This document shows positions 1-12,800 of a stretch of DNA of 64,000 nucleotides, one piece after another. A model generated the notes under the pieces. That model was not told the DNA's origin, made no database searches, and saw only the letters and a list, made by a program, of their open reading frames with translations. Both the position numbers and the translations under genes were made by a program. The number at the start of each line of letters is the position of its first letter. The first letter of the stretch is position 1. This DNA comes from Zygaena filipendulae (lineage: Eukaryota; Arthropoda; Insecta; Lepidoptera; Zygaenidae), in assembly GCA_907165275.2 (NCBI GenBank), contig OU015674.1, positions 3,533,001 to 3,597,000 on the forward strand, written 5' to 3'.

Positions 1-574
1 GTAAGTAATTATATTACATAGGTACGTTCGTGAATAGTGATATATTTTTAAGGAAACACGCGAGATAAACGCAGATAAATACATAAAACATGCGCGTGCG
101 TCGATCTAATGTCAAACGTAGAATAAACCTGGCAGTTTCGCGCGGCGCTCTTGCAGAGTGCACGTCTCTGTGGAACAAACGGTTTATTTTAAATTTTTTT
201 TTATTGTAGGTTACTTACGAATATTTTTTTGTGCAACCAAGTTACGTATACTTTAAAAATTCGTAGCATTAATAACCGCGACATCCACAAAAATATCAAT
301 AAATATGCATAGTTTTAAAACCCAATTGTTTAATGAAAATTTTGGCAGCAAATAATGAAAATGAAAACTTTTCCACCGAGTTCTGAGTAAAACTTCAATG
401 GAAGCTAATCATTTCAAGAATCTAAAGAGCTGACATTTAAATCAGACATCAAATTCGAAGTCAACAAAATACTAACACACAATACACAGAAAAAAAGGCG
501 GGAAAGTTTTCCGAAGATTCAATAAAGTACCTACATACTTGGATATCGAGAGATATTATATTGAACGAAAAGAT

Positions 575-865
575 ATGGCGTCGAATGGATCTGAGACTCC
601 TACCATTGTCGCAGAAACACCCGACGACACCCCAACACCATCCCCAAAACCACAAACAGTGAACAAATTCAACTTCCTAAAACAAGCCAAAATGGCAAGG
701 GACAATCCATTTGTGAGACAACGGCCATCATTGACGAGGGAAAGTTCAACAGCCGAACTTTTTTCTAGAGAAAATTCTACAGGAGACTTTTTTCAAAGCT
801 CCCGACTGAACTTATTTGACACAGCAGCACCCAAGCCTGAAGTGTCAGGACATGGATATAACAAG
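575..865 (+). CDS. M13 peptidase exon 1 (start codon, cytosolic tail)
   Basis: ATG at 575 (G at -3, G at +4) opens MASNGSETP; the exon ends at a GTAGGT donor at 866, phase 0, 97 codons. The frame is open upstream to 539 but has no better ATG. Low complexity, rich in Ser, Thr and Pro. A possible 5'UTR acceptor (cacag) lies near 489, so transcription may start further upstream. Confidence 0.85.
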
Positions 866-3800
866 GTAGGTGAATAAAAATGTTACTGTACCTACATTTT
901 CAATCCAAACTTCAAAGTTAAAAGTAAAATATAACGCAACCGTGACCTGATTTATATTATAAATATAATAATCAGTTCAATCAAAACAAAACGTATTATC
1001 TAATGTAAACAGCTGTTAGTAATTAGTATGTACCTAAGTCTTAATAAACAAATAAATACCCAAGCACATAAATCATTTGCCATGGGTTGGTCTCGCTGAA
1101 ACTCGAGAATGATCCGGTCTTGACCGATTTGTTTTTTTTTTTATGTTTTCGAATTATCAGAACTAGGTTTGTATCAATTATAGAAGTTCCAGTTGGAATT
1201 CTGAAACTTACACAGATTAAACCGCGGAGTACCTATCCTATCTATCTATCCTATCCTATCCTTATTGAAATTGGTTATGTGAAAGAAAGAAAACGTTTAG
1301 ACTGAACAAAGATTATACGTATTTATTTGCTCATTCACACTTGAGTTACACACGTCTATATCCTGATTCAAAAGGAGAGTAGTAAGGGGGGCATTGGCTA
1401 CATCACACGACTTTTATACTTATGGTTGTAGGAAGGGGAATTGGTACTACTAGCCGAGTACAATACGACTCTGTAATTAATTTTTGTATATAATTCCAAC
1501 ACGCCCCCTCAAAAATTAATTTAAGTATGCCAAATGCCAATATCTTATAACAAGGATATTTATACAATTCAATAAACACAAAATAGCACGCATGTAACTT
1601 CATAGTGTACTCTGGGGAATAACAATATACCATGATCCAGCATTCGCTGCGCAGGATTAGGGAAAACCCAGAAAAACCTAATCAGATCATGTTAATAAAA
1701 AAAAAATATTTTATAAACAAACAAATATTATGGAACAAGTAATAATGTTATTCCAAGCCCATATCAGCTCTCATGGCTTGGAAAGAAGCAGCTGCTAAAG
1801 GTTTAGTTAGTCCATCTGTCAACTGTTTACCTGTGGGAATATAACACAATTTTATTACCTTTTTCTCAATTTGTTCCTTAGAAAAATTATATTTTATATC
1901 TATGTGTTTTGATCTCTTGTGATTGGCTAGGTCATTTGCAATACTTATACAACCGTTATTATCTTCATAAATAATAATAGGTTTTGTGATATTAATATTA
2001 ATACTGAGTGCTAGAGATTTTAACCACAAAGCTTATCTAACAGCTTCGAATAATGCCATATACTCCGCCTCAGTCGAAGAGGCTGCTACTGACACTTGTT
2101 TCTTTGTATTCCAAGTAAAAATGAACACTTATCAAACAGTTTAAATAATTACCCAGTGGTACTTTTTCTATCACTTGTATTACTTCCACCCACCCTCTGA
2201 TTGGGGTTACATACCTACATAAGAGTATGGTATCTACATAACATCACTTCAAATCAAATCACATCATTTGTACGTCAACTTTAAATTATTTGTACTCTTC
2301 AAATATCTAAGTAAGTAAGTACTCTTTTCAGACAGTGCCACAATTCCTTATTATTTTTACGAGTATACCTACTCAATATATTTACACTTGTGCTTAGGTC
2401 TGGTTGTATACATAACATGACATACATCAAACATCCCAAGAGATTTCTACAAGGGGCATCATATTTTTCATTTAAATCCAAAGCTTCATAATTTAACTTA
2501 TTTTCCAGGGGAGTACTCACTGGATTACAGTCACTCATATTAATCTTATTTGACACTGTATTTATGTATGAGTTTTAAACTAATGTTATCTTAACATTGT
2601 ATCTAGTAACTTTGATACCAAGAAATAGCTTCATTTCTTTAAGAGCCAACATTTTGAATTAATTCATTAAATAACTTTAAACTCATTTAAAATTTGAATT
2701 ATACCACACACCAAAACTATGTGATCGACATACAGTATTACATAGACATTTGTATTTATATGCCCATTATTAAGTACATATAAACATCTATCTACTGATG
2801 AGTTTTGAAAGCCTCATCTTTCAATGACTGTTAAAAGATTTCGAACCAGCATCTAGCTGCCTGCTTTAAACATACAGCGCTTTATTAAATTTAAAAACAA
2901 AACCATACAGCGCTTTGTTTTATTTAGAGACATAATTGTTTTTATAGTTTACATCTTTAGGAATTTCCATAATGTTCCTTTAAAATGCAGTTTTACTTCA
3001 ATGTGATAAACTAATAAATTATACTGATTTGTAAAACTAATTAAAAATCTAAAACTATCAATTCTAGCCAATGGTGCAAAAGTCTCATTGTAATCCGTTA
3101 GATATTCTTGATATTCGAGCAACTAAACGCGCTTTATTCAAGGTTTTCCAAACTCGTCGAGTCTGATTATTGATAGAGAATATCCACTTACAATCTACGA
3201 TGTTTTTATTCTGTGGTCGTGGCACTAATGTCCACGTGTTATTTACTGAAAGTGAATCCAATTCTATCTATCTAGTTTTTATTTCATCAAAATTTCAGAC
3301 AAAATAGTTTGCACACACATTATGTAATCATCATCAAGAAATAGTAGAGCGGTTTTTAAGCCTGTCACCCATCCTTAAACCGTTAAAATAATTTTGTTTA
3401 TGTTTGGCATAACCATTGAACTATTATTATAGTAACTCAATGGGCATAACAGAACTTTGAGATTCTACGTCACTATTAGAAGTAGGCAATGTTACTTTTA
3501 ATCTTGTAACGACAATGTATTAAGTCTTAGGCAATGGAATTAAAGACTTATATTGCATGGCATAAATAAATAGCGTTTAACGTTTCATTGAATATTAACA
3601 ACTGTATGCATTGAATAATGAGTCTTATTGCAATCACAGTAGGTTTATTATCGTTACAAATTAAAAACAATGTTGTCACCATGTAGTCACTAAGATTGTG
3701 TATCGTTCGAAACTTATATAGGTATTTTTCAAAACACTACCTTTGCGAATTTTTTAGCGAGTTTACGCTCATCAGATTTCGAACAATGTATCTGATTTTA

Positions 3801-6800
3801 ATCTGTCAGTTAAAAACTTTAAAGACACTGATTTTGACCGTCCGTCTATAATATCAGTTTTGTCATAGGAATATTCATCACTATTCCTTTCAGCACCTCC
3901 CAGAGGCCTGGAGACCAGTTAGTTTCTTTAACACTAACATCCCTGACAGTTACAAACTTTTCGCAATTTTCATTCCAAACTTTATAACCGTTTGGTTCAT
4001 AACCCACCAATATTCCTTACCATGACTTATCATCGAATTTATTATTATTGGTTTTGTTGTGAACTTACACAGTCGAACCAAAAACCTTTGAATACTTTAA
4101 TTGAGGTTTTTTTTATTAGGTGTGCCACAACTCAAATTTGGTGTTTGAATTTGTTTCAAAGCTTTAGTAGGTGTCATATTAATTAAATGCACCGCTATTA
4201 AAACAGTCTCGCCCCAAATTTTTTGTTTAAGTTTAACTTGACACCACTTAACATCGACCGGGCTTTATCAATAATAGTTCGTACCTTTCGCTCTTAAACA
4301 TCGTTCTGTTCTAGGAACTGATAAATAATATGCAATGCCCTTTTGTTTACGTCTTTCATTTCGGTAGATAAATATTCCCCACCGATATCACAGATCAGAC
4401 TAATTTTAAACTAAGTTTCACCTCGCTTTTAGTAACAAAATCCTTAAAAAGTCGAGAACACGTCTGATTTATAAGTCAACAAGTAAATAACACAATAATG
4501 TTAACGTTTAACGTTTTAACGTTTTTATTGTCAACGGTAGATAAAAGTGATAGGACCGCAAACGTCTGAGTGCACAACATAAAGTGGTCGAGTTATTTAA
4601 CTTTTATCTTTAGCAAGATTAAAGGATAATCGCGACTGTTTCCAATATATTATGAAGGCTTCACATAAATTATTTATCATTACAAGACCAGAAAATTAAA
4701 TTATTTCTAGACTCACCCTTTATTACGGTTTTACCTTCTTTACATATTCACGTTCCTTGATTATAATTTTATAATACCTTGCCTTTTGCATCTTAGAAAC
4801 CAAAAACAAATTATATGGAACTTCAGGACAATAAAGTACACCTTCCAAAATATCTTCAATGCCAAATTGCTGGTAACCTTTTTAGAACTTCAGGACAATA
4901 AAGTACACCTTCCAAAATATCTTCAATGCCCAAATTGCTGGTAACCTTTATAGAGCCTCTTTTTGTAGCTGAAATGAAATAAATGACTTAATTTGGCAAC
5001 TGAATTTTTTTTTTTTTAAAGGAGGATTCAAAAACGTAAAATTATTGAATCAACCGTCCCTGTTAGCAGTGTGATCCGATGCGCCTGAATTCCATAAAAG
5101 GATATTTTATTTTCGTGACCATCATTTTGTAATTGCCGATCATAAAGGCAAATCCCAAAAATAATTTATAGTAGATGGTGTTTGAGTCATCTCTACAGCT
5201 TCAACAGTTCTTGTTGTGTTAGTTTTCTGAACTGAATTTTGTAACGATAACAATATTGTTTTTTTTTTTTTTTTTTTTTCATTTTTCAAGTGCCCTTTGC
5301 GCTCACAATGAAAACATTTAACCAAATTAGGTCTCTTCAAATATTGGTTTTTATAATAGTAATTTTTATAGTGATGCGATTTAGGTTTCGCACTTTCGAT
5401 TTTTCTTCTTTTGTTGTTATCAATTTTATTTTCAACATTTAATACTTTTGACAACTGGATTATATATATTTTTCTGTCATTCTTCACATTACACAGCCGG
5501 ATCTTCTTTAATCACTTTTATAACGTTGATTTAGTTTAACAACGAACGTAGGTATATTCTAAACTTCCAGACACTATACTTTTGTCGGTTTAATATATTA
5601 TGCTTTACTTTAGAATTTAAGATTGTAAATTCCATAAAATTACTTCACTGATTAAACCAAAAATATAGAAACAAAAACGCAGAATAACTTTAACTTATTA
5701 CGTTAGACTGGGCCCATAACCTATTGAAATTGGTTATGTGAAAGAAAGAAAACGTTTAGACTGAACAAAGATTATACGTATTTATTTGCTCATTCACACT
5801 TGAGTTACACACGTCTATATCCTGATTCAAAAGGAGAGTAGTAAGGGGGGCATTGGCTACATCACACGACTTTTATACTTATGGTTGTAGGAAGGGGAAT
5901 TGGTACTACTAGCCGAGTACAATACGACTCTGTAATTAATTTTTGTATATAATTCCAACAATCCTATCCTATCCTATCCTATCTATCTATCCTATCCTAT
6001 CCTACCTAATATGTACTTTAATATAATTGATGACCCGACCAATGTTAATAAATGTTTTTATGTTGATTATAAATAGGTATTACTCGTATTTTATTGGGTC
6101 ATGTTGTTTCAGCCTTGTAAATGAAATTGGATACAATTTATACGTATCAACAATGAATACGTAGGTACCAACTCACTACTGTAGTTGACTTGTTAAGTCA
6201 ACAATAGTCCTGCAGTAACCTTCTTTATTGAAGAATCGTAATTTCATACAAACATAATATTATGTATGAGTTAAAAAATAACACAACTTGTGTGTCAGAT
6301 CACGCACTTCAAAAGTTCCGTATAGTGAGGAAGAACACTCATCGTTCTAATTCAAACTTAAAAATAGAGTTTTTCATAGAAAACATATTACAAAAACAAC
6401 TTGGCATACGTAATACCTACTTATTGTATCTTACTCAAACCAATTTTCGTTTAGAAGTGGGTATATTTTGAGTTGAATTGTATTATTTTCTAAAACGACC
6501 TTTTCCGCTCTGTTGTTGAGATAGATTTAGTCTAAAGACTAAATAAAAACTATTTAGTATTTACTTGGTCTGAGGTTGAGATGTCAAATTATCTAGCTCA
6601 ACATGCTCATGTGTACCGGTTCTTTTTTCAACCCTTTATATACCTATTTTTATTTTGAAACTTCGCTACATCATTGTGTAGCGGTTCATATGGCAATATA
6701 GATTGTGGAAAGACGACGAAATACCACGAAAGACAACAAATCAAGAGGCGGACATCATGAAATTATGAGGATTCTGTTTACAACATGCAGCCAGCGTAAT

Positions 6801-9800
6801 CCTAAAAACTGCGACATCACGAATTTCGATGGAAAGCCCGAATTGAGATGACGTCTGTTTTGGTATAGATATGACGTCGTAACACACAGTTAAACAAACA
6901 AGTTCTGATAAATGATTAATCAATGTGAATTTTATTAATATAACGCGTCGCGTTATAATATTTTTATATTCATTGCAGAAAGTTAAATTATTATTATTGA
7001 TTTTTATGAAATTAATGATGGTGATTTATTTACCCGTTTTGGTAAAACTTATTGCAAATACAAGACGCTATAGACAATGCATATGACGCACAACTTGAGT
7101 CGGAGATATTATGGAACGGCCTGACCATTACTCTGTCAGATCCCAGCATAAAAAGTGGAAAACACTGGGAATTAGTTATTAGCTGACAATATAGCCAAAG
7201 GGTAATATCGTATTTCTAAGTTTTCTTATATGTGTTTTAAAATTGCGGTTATATAACTTGATATTATTTATATTTTATTTTTGTGTTTAGATAATGAAAA
7301 TTAAACGAAAGGTAAATACACAAACAATTTTGTGACCCGAGATATAGATTTAATTACCTAGTCAGATCAAGCAAAGATAGATTAAGCTGACGCTATACAA
7401 TTAATAAAGGTAATAAAATTGAACAGAACACTGTAACATCTGCTGTGTTAGCTGAATGTGTATCTTTATCTACAATTAATGAGTTTTAAATCGTGCGTTG
7501 AACATAGGCACCTACTATAATTACTATTATGAAATATCATGAAACTATAAAATCAAAGCCATTAATAATAGCACTAAAGACACTCTTTCACTGCATATTA
7601 TAAAACATATAGTCCTCCGCCGCGTCTGTCTGTCTGCCCGTCGTAAACTTGAACACTTTAGAACGGATTTTCAAGCGGTTTTCACCAATTATAGAGGTCG
7701 CAGTGCACAGACAAATCAAATTTGGTTTTTGTTGCACTGTAAATATGTGTATTTTATAAAAAATTAAAAAAAAATTGATCAAGGTTTAGGTAGGTACATA
7801 GTTTGTCAAGATTTTCTGTGAACTGGTTAAAATATAACGTTAATTGTTGGAAGTGTCCAAAAGAGTGCAATAATTTTTGCATACTGCCCGTTGTCAGGGG
7901 TACAGAGAAGGACATAGGGACTATAAATTGTCCTTGAATTTCTTGAAACTCCAAAATTAACGCGGGTGAAATCGCGGGGAATATCTATAGCGTCTTATAA
8001 TAACTCTCAGACCAAATAAAAACTAAAGACGGAACGTCTCGAACAACGAAGTGAAGCCGGTTGCGTACGCATGTGGTGATTAGGAAAGTGTATGGATTTG
8101 CAAAGTTTACTAAAGGATTTGTGGTGTCTTTTTCCTGGCTTCACTTGTTTGTTCTACGCGTTCCGTCTTTAGTTTTTATTTGGTCTGAGTAATAACTGTC
8201 TAAAATTCATATGCAAAGTCAATTGAAGATATAACATAACAATGACCACTTTGCATAGTGCGTATATATGTACATATGTATATACCCAGCTGTAGCATCA
8301 TCCATCCTAGCTATGAGTTGTGACCCAGTTACAGTTACGCCTGTAGCAGTACTAAACTATCTGTCGTAAATGTTCGCACTTGCAAATTTAATCTCGCACT
8401 AGCTGTTCCCCGCGGTTTCACCCCCGTTCGTTTCGGAGATCCCGCGGGTATTCCGAGATAAAAGTAGATTACCATACCCTATATATTTTTTCTTACCTAC
8501 CCTCGACAACGTGTAGGTAGTATGCAAAACTTAATGTATAGTTTCTTCCGCGTTGATTTCAAAATTCCCATAGGCGTTCCGGGATGAAAGCTAGCCTTTG
8601 TCCTTGTTTGTACCCTTGACAATATGTACCTATACAATATGGTGATTGGTTGCGCCGTTTAACCGTGAAAGCTTTACAAACGTGGTTTATTCGCACTTTT
8701 ATGGTTTACACCACGTTTAAACTCAATCGTCACAACTCAAAAAACACAAAGTTCACAATTTCTTTAACAAACGACGATGTAGCTAATTAATTCCCAACCG
8801 TATTAACCTATTTACCAAATTATGTACATACTAGGTGTTCGCCTTACAGTTTCGTTCCTGTTAATTTTATATTAGAACAAGCTGCGCCACGCGGTTTCAC
8901 CCGCGATAATTTCAGAGTACCCGCGGGAATTTCCGGATAAAAATTACCCTATGTCCTTCTCTGTGCCCCTGACAATGTGTATGCTAAATTTCGTGATGAT
9001 CGGTTGAGCAGTTAAGCCGTGAAAGCGTAACAAACAAACAAACAAACAAACAAACTCACTTTCACATTTATAGCAATCGCTTCTTTCTTTGGTGCATGCT
9101 GTGGCGACCTATAATTGAGGCAGCGCCATAATTTTTCTATTATAATACGTTACGGTGTATGCTTTGTTGGTCGTTCTTTCGAATAAATAAATAAATAAAT
9201 AAATAGCAATAAGATTTCCTCCAAAACTCATCGTATCAAGATGAAAAATAGCCTTTGCAACTTAAATCGTTCGTATTATTTCTCTCTCTCTCTCAGGATC
9301 TTTGTTCTAGGATAAAAGTTTGCTACCCATATTACTCGGGGATACTTTAGTTTCCTATCAGTGAAAATATTTTTTGAATCGTCCTTATAGTTCCAGAGAT
9401 TATACCGTAGTAACAAACATACTTTTTCTCGTATACGGATAAGTAGCCGCCTTAGGGATTCTAGACAAATCTACTGAAAATTGTATGAAAACTAACCGTG
9501 AAAACTAGTTTATTTATTTCCGAGTTTCATTTGTTTTCCTTAACTTTTTATTAAGTAACTTACCTATTAATTTCAACAATCCCTAAATAAATATGAATTT
9601 ATTTGGAGGAACAAAAACGAGGCACCAAGTAGCATAAAAATAAGTGTTTTTATGTTACTTTTTCTAGTGGAATAGTTGATATTTTTATACGTAAAAGATT
9701 ATTATAAATCTCATGACCTTGTTGAGCTGAACGCTGAATACCTGCAACAAACGTAATAAGCACATTACAAACCTATAGGTAGTTCACGTAATGAGTTCCA

Positions 9801-12800
9801 TGTGTGCATTTATTTTTAGTCACTCGAGAAAATGATGTGACGTGCTTGCCGTGTGCAGTGAATTGATTGAACACGGGCAAGTTTTACGATAGTGTGTGTA
9901 GTTTGACTGAAAAGAAAACGGAAAAGTGTGTGTCAGCTCTGACGTTCCACCGACGAACGACTGGACCAAAGAGTATATAACTACTCCTTATTATTTGTTA
10001 TCTCTGCTTATTGTAAATAACAACGTCTAGTTAACATAGCAACGTTTCGACTGCGCATGTCTCGCCAGCTCATTTATAAATAACAACATCTTGTTGCCAT
10101 AGCTACGTGCTCAAGATAAGTTGCGCACGAACATATTAATAGGGGAGGCCATGCTAAATGAGAATTTATTTACCTGAGCGTCGTTGGGACCTATTGGATT
10201 TTGAAGATTAGAAGGTAAAAAGAACATAAGGTTATACTATTTTATTTCTTTCGTCGGTAGGTTGGGCGTCTTCAAAATGAAAAACAGAAAAAAAAATAAT
10301 ACCCATTAACCGCGCTGGAGAATGTCGTGGTGACGGTGTTTTTTTGCAAGTTTGTCATCTTATAATTACGTTACATTCATTTGAACACTGTTTCGTCAGA
10401 TAATTCACATGCACACTTTTCGACCTATGTAAACGTACTTTATGGACATAGATAAGCAATAGTGTGTTAACCCACACTGGAGAAATTTTGAGTAAATCGT
10501 GTTTTAAAATTATAGCGTCATTTTCTGTCAACATTTTTTATGTTCAATATTTAGTTACATACTTAAAAAATGTAATAAGGTAAACGCATAATTAAAAAAC
10601 GTTCCCTAACTCTCAATAAATCGTTCTGAATAGGTAACTTAATTTTGTGGGTTAACATGTTATTGCTTATCTGCGTCCTTTTAAACGAAGAACTGACGCC
10701 CGATTAAGCAAAAAATTCTCGACTGTTGACCACGAACCGGAAGGCGCCCAGCTTGCGTAGCCCCGCCGCAAGGTGGACTGACTTGGTGAGGATCGCGGGA
10801 CGCCATTGGATGCGGCAATTAAGCGCAGGACCGGCCGTTGTGACGACCCTTGGGAGAGGTCTATGTCCAGCAGTGGACATCTTTCGGTTGATATGATGAT
10901 GATGATACTTTTAAAAAGATTGTAATTTTATTTTTGCTTCACCGATTGGGGATTGGGAAAACTTCGATTTGCTGTCCACTTTTTATGTATGTCTTTGGGA
11001 CACGGCAGCCACACTGGTAAATATGTAAAGTGTTCGTCTCTACGTGATAAACCCAAAGACATTCTGTATATTTTTTTTTACTATAGGTACTGCGAGGTAA
11101 AAAGATTTGAAGTAGGTACTTATTAATTTAGAACTTCCTTTTTCTTCAAATCAATTTACATAATAATTTAGAGGATGCGGGCTCGATATGTTTTACATGG
11201 GTACTCGTATGTATATACACATAGGGAAATATTATTATATTTACCCCTTTACTCCTATACCTACTCGTTATTCTATAAAATATTGTTTTTAATAAATCTT
11301 TACATATTATAAAACAAAGTCCTCCAACGCGTCTGTCTGTCTGTCGGTCTATTTGTTCGCGATAAACTCAAAAACTACTGAATGGATTTTCATGTGATTT
11401 TCACCAATAGATGGAGCGATTCACGAGAAAGGATTAGGTATATAATTTGTCAAGCTTTTATATATACCTATTCAGCAAATAAATGAATAAATAAATAAAT
11501 ACTTAAATAAATAAATAAATTGTTGGAAGTGTCAGAATACTTTGTTATGCTTTCACGTGTTAACGACTCAACCGAACCACGAAATTTTACGTACACAAAT
11601 TGTCAAGAGAATGTCAGTGCTAGGACAAAAGAGTAAAAGTCTGGGAGTCCATCTAACTAAATTATACAGCGATTATTAAAATATAATAAGTTTTTTTTTT
11701 TTGTTTTGGCGTGTGTGTCTAACTGCAGGTTAACGCACCGAACGTTTTTCTTAATCATTAAAAGTAAAACCAAGTTATAAATCCAGAAAATAAATTTTAA
11801 GCGCAGGTGTTTTAAAAACGCATTGTTCTCGCGTTGCCGTGCTCCAGCCTCCATTTGCCTTATCTTATGCTCATAAAAGTTAATGAAAAAACCTCTCAGA
11901 CAACAAATGGTGGACAGCGCTGAATATTCTCGCCACTTTTTTAAAGTAACGTTGTAATGAAAATTTAAAATACCAACTAGCTGTTTCCCCACGGTTTTAC
12001 CCTCGTGCCTTTCGGGACTCCCTCAGGAACTCTAAAAAGTCTCCTATGACACGCAGGTCTCTGGTACTAATAAACACATGACGTGCCGTACCTACTTACA
12101 CCTACATTAATATGTGGATTGCGTCGTTGATTGACAATAAAGAGAAGTTGAGATTAATCAACGATTAGCTATTCAAGTTGTGGCTTCAACGTCATGTTTT
12201 TGTCATATTCATTACTGTGACATCCTTAATTACGCCCGACAAAATGAACGTTCAACAGTCGTCGGTTTCAATTCTCAAGATCCAATCCGCGACGCAAAAA
12301 CAAAAACGTCCCCAAAAACAAATTAATAACAACAAATTCTGCAACAGATCTGTAGATGTTTGATATTTTTTGATTGATTAATTGATATTTGATATGTTTG
12401 TAAAATTTGTAAAAATGAGTTCCAAATAAAATTTTGATGCCACTTTTTTAACTATCTACCTAACCTTTTTTTGTATGGATCTGATAATTAGGGTCAAACA
12501 TTAAGAATCTAACCTTTGAAACCACTGATTTATAAACAAAAGTTTCAATCGTTAACAAGATCGATGCAAGGACTCGATTGCATTATTCTATTGCTTCAAA
12601 ACTCAACAATGCTGTGTGCGACGTAGACCAGGTATGTGATGTGATATAAAACGACCAGCTAGTACTTACACTAGCTTGTACATGCACAAGGTATACAGAT
12701 ATACGAGAGGGTATAATCACTATCTATACTGCGGGGCTAAGATGCGCAACACGATAAAATTTTATCGGGCCATTTTATCGATTCTCGTCGACAAAACCAT

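Larger units (their letters stand above)
1263..5960 (-). mobile_element. Complete Ty1/copia LTR retrotransposon with decayed interior
   Basis: Bounded by two identical 239-bp direct repeats. On the minus strand the order is LTR (TGTTGGAATT start), primer-binding site GGTTATGGGCCCAG (copia type, matching an internal part of initiator tRNA-Met), gag zinc knuckle, integrase, reverse transcriptase, RNase H, purine tract GAGGGGGCG, LTR. The flanking pentamer ATCCT (1258-1262 and 5961-5965) fits a 5-bp target duplication, though it lies in an ATCCT microsatellite. The polyprotein is broken by stops, frameshifts and a tandem duplication, so the element is not autonomous. It lies inside intron 1 of the M13 peptidase gene. 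Confidence 0.92.

Noticed and set aside
11657..11992. 111-codon minus-strand frame
   Set aside because: AT-rich composition, T-run encoded Lys stretch, no recognisable domain, and it overlaps a Helitron end.
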